From DASRVA01 sp035687745 (GTDB lineage Bacteria > Gemmatimonadota > Gemmatimonadetes > JACCXV01 > JAHWKZ01), in assembly GCA_035687745.1 (NCBI GenBank), contig DASRVA010000103.1, positions 1 to 6,563 on the forward strand: 6,563 bases of DNA, read 5' to 3'. Below, in pieces: positions 6,459 through 6,563 of the stretch. A program made the position numbers and the translations under genes. Numbering within the stretch: the first letter of the stretch is position 1; every line of letters begins with the position of its first letter. Below the pieces are notes generated by a model, which did no database searches, had not been told where the DNA came from, and saw nothing but the letters and a program-made list of their open reading frames with translations.

Positions 6459-6563
6459 ATGAGAGAAGCCGCCAGGATCATCGTCGTGGGAGCCGGCGCG
6501 GCCGGGCTCATGGCTGCGCGCGAGCTCCGCCGCGCGGGCCGCGACGTGCTCGTGCTGGAGGCC
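6459..6563 (+). CDS. FAD-dependent oxidoreductase (amine-oxidase-like), 5' part only
   Basis: The first 35 codons of a flavoprotein, cut by the window edge. Residues 7-35 form the Rossmann beta-alpha-beta that binds the ADP part of FAD: IIVVGAGAAGL (G11, G13, G16), a helix MAARELRRAG, then VLVLEA with E34 at the ribose-binding position. This arrangement at the very N-terminus is typical of flavin monoamine oxidases, phytoene-desaturase-like enzymes and protoporphyrinogen oxidase; the visible part cannot tell them apart. ATG 6459 has no clear ribosome binding site. It overlaps the stop of a six-codon reading frame starting at 6442, which may be chance. It is transcribed divergently from the selenoprotein gene, so the two may share regulatory DNA. 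Confidence 0.75.
   Translation, partial: MREAARIIVVGAGAAGLMAARELRRAGRDVLVLEA

Overview
The window is GC-rich (about two thirds G+C in the lines I counted) and compactly coded. The hallmarks are a Tat signal, lipoprotein-type leaders, a multihaem periplasmic cytochrome, an ECF sigma factor paired with a membrane Ser/Thr kinase, and a DUF2652-type protein. Together they suggest a Gram-negative bacterium from a group such as Gemmatimonadota, Acidobacteriota or a related uncultured phylum. The phylum cannot be fixed from this sequence.

Layout: all genes but the last are on the minus strand, so minus-strand transcription runs from right to left. (1) 6459-6563, plus strand: the first 35 codons of an FAD-dependent oxidoreductase. 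(2) 4894-6312, minus: a two-domain protein with a DUF2652 (nucleotidyl-cyclase-like) N-terminus and an ArsM/UbiE-like SAM methyltransferase C-terminus. Its frame is crossed by one in-frame UGA at 5080-5082, exactly where relatives have Cys. Just downstream is a perfect 7-bp hairpin with a UGGAU loop, so I read it as a selenocysteine codon plus bacterial SECIS. (3) 2287-4703, minus: a two-gene unit of ECF sigma factor and Ser/Thr protein kinase with overlapping stop and start codons. (4) 1-2134, minus: a pentahaem cytochrome c (ActA-like) and, one base later, a Tat-exported molybdopterin-oxidoreductase-like protein (ActB-like) that runs off the left edge. These look like the start of an alternative-complex-III-like (CISM family) respiratory operon, preceded by a recognisable sigma70-type promoter.

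How the genes work together: the kinase and sigma factor probably form a phosphorylation-controlled transcription switch, because the sigma factor lacks the acidic DAED motif in region 2.2 and has a Thr there. The cytochrome and ActB-like protein would form the periplasmic part of a quinol-oxidising electron-transfer complex. The selenoprotein methyltransferase stands alone, divergent from the flavin oxidoreductase, and its substrate is unknown.

The most notable item is the apparent selenoprotein. An annotation that stops at the UGA would lose the last 61 residues and the likely active-site residue. There are no non-coding stretches over 300 bases. The gaps are 2135-2286 (promoter), 4704-4893 (nothing convincing beyond the sigma-factor ribosome binding site) and 6313-6458 (divergent promoter region). 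I saw no tRNA, rRNA, CRISPR array or insertion sequence.
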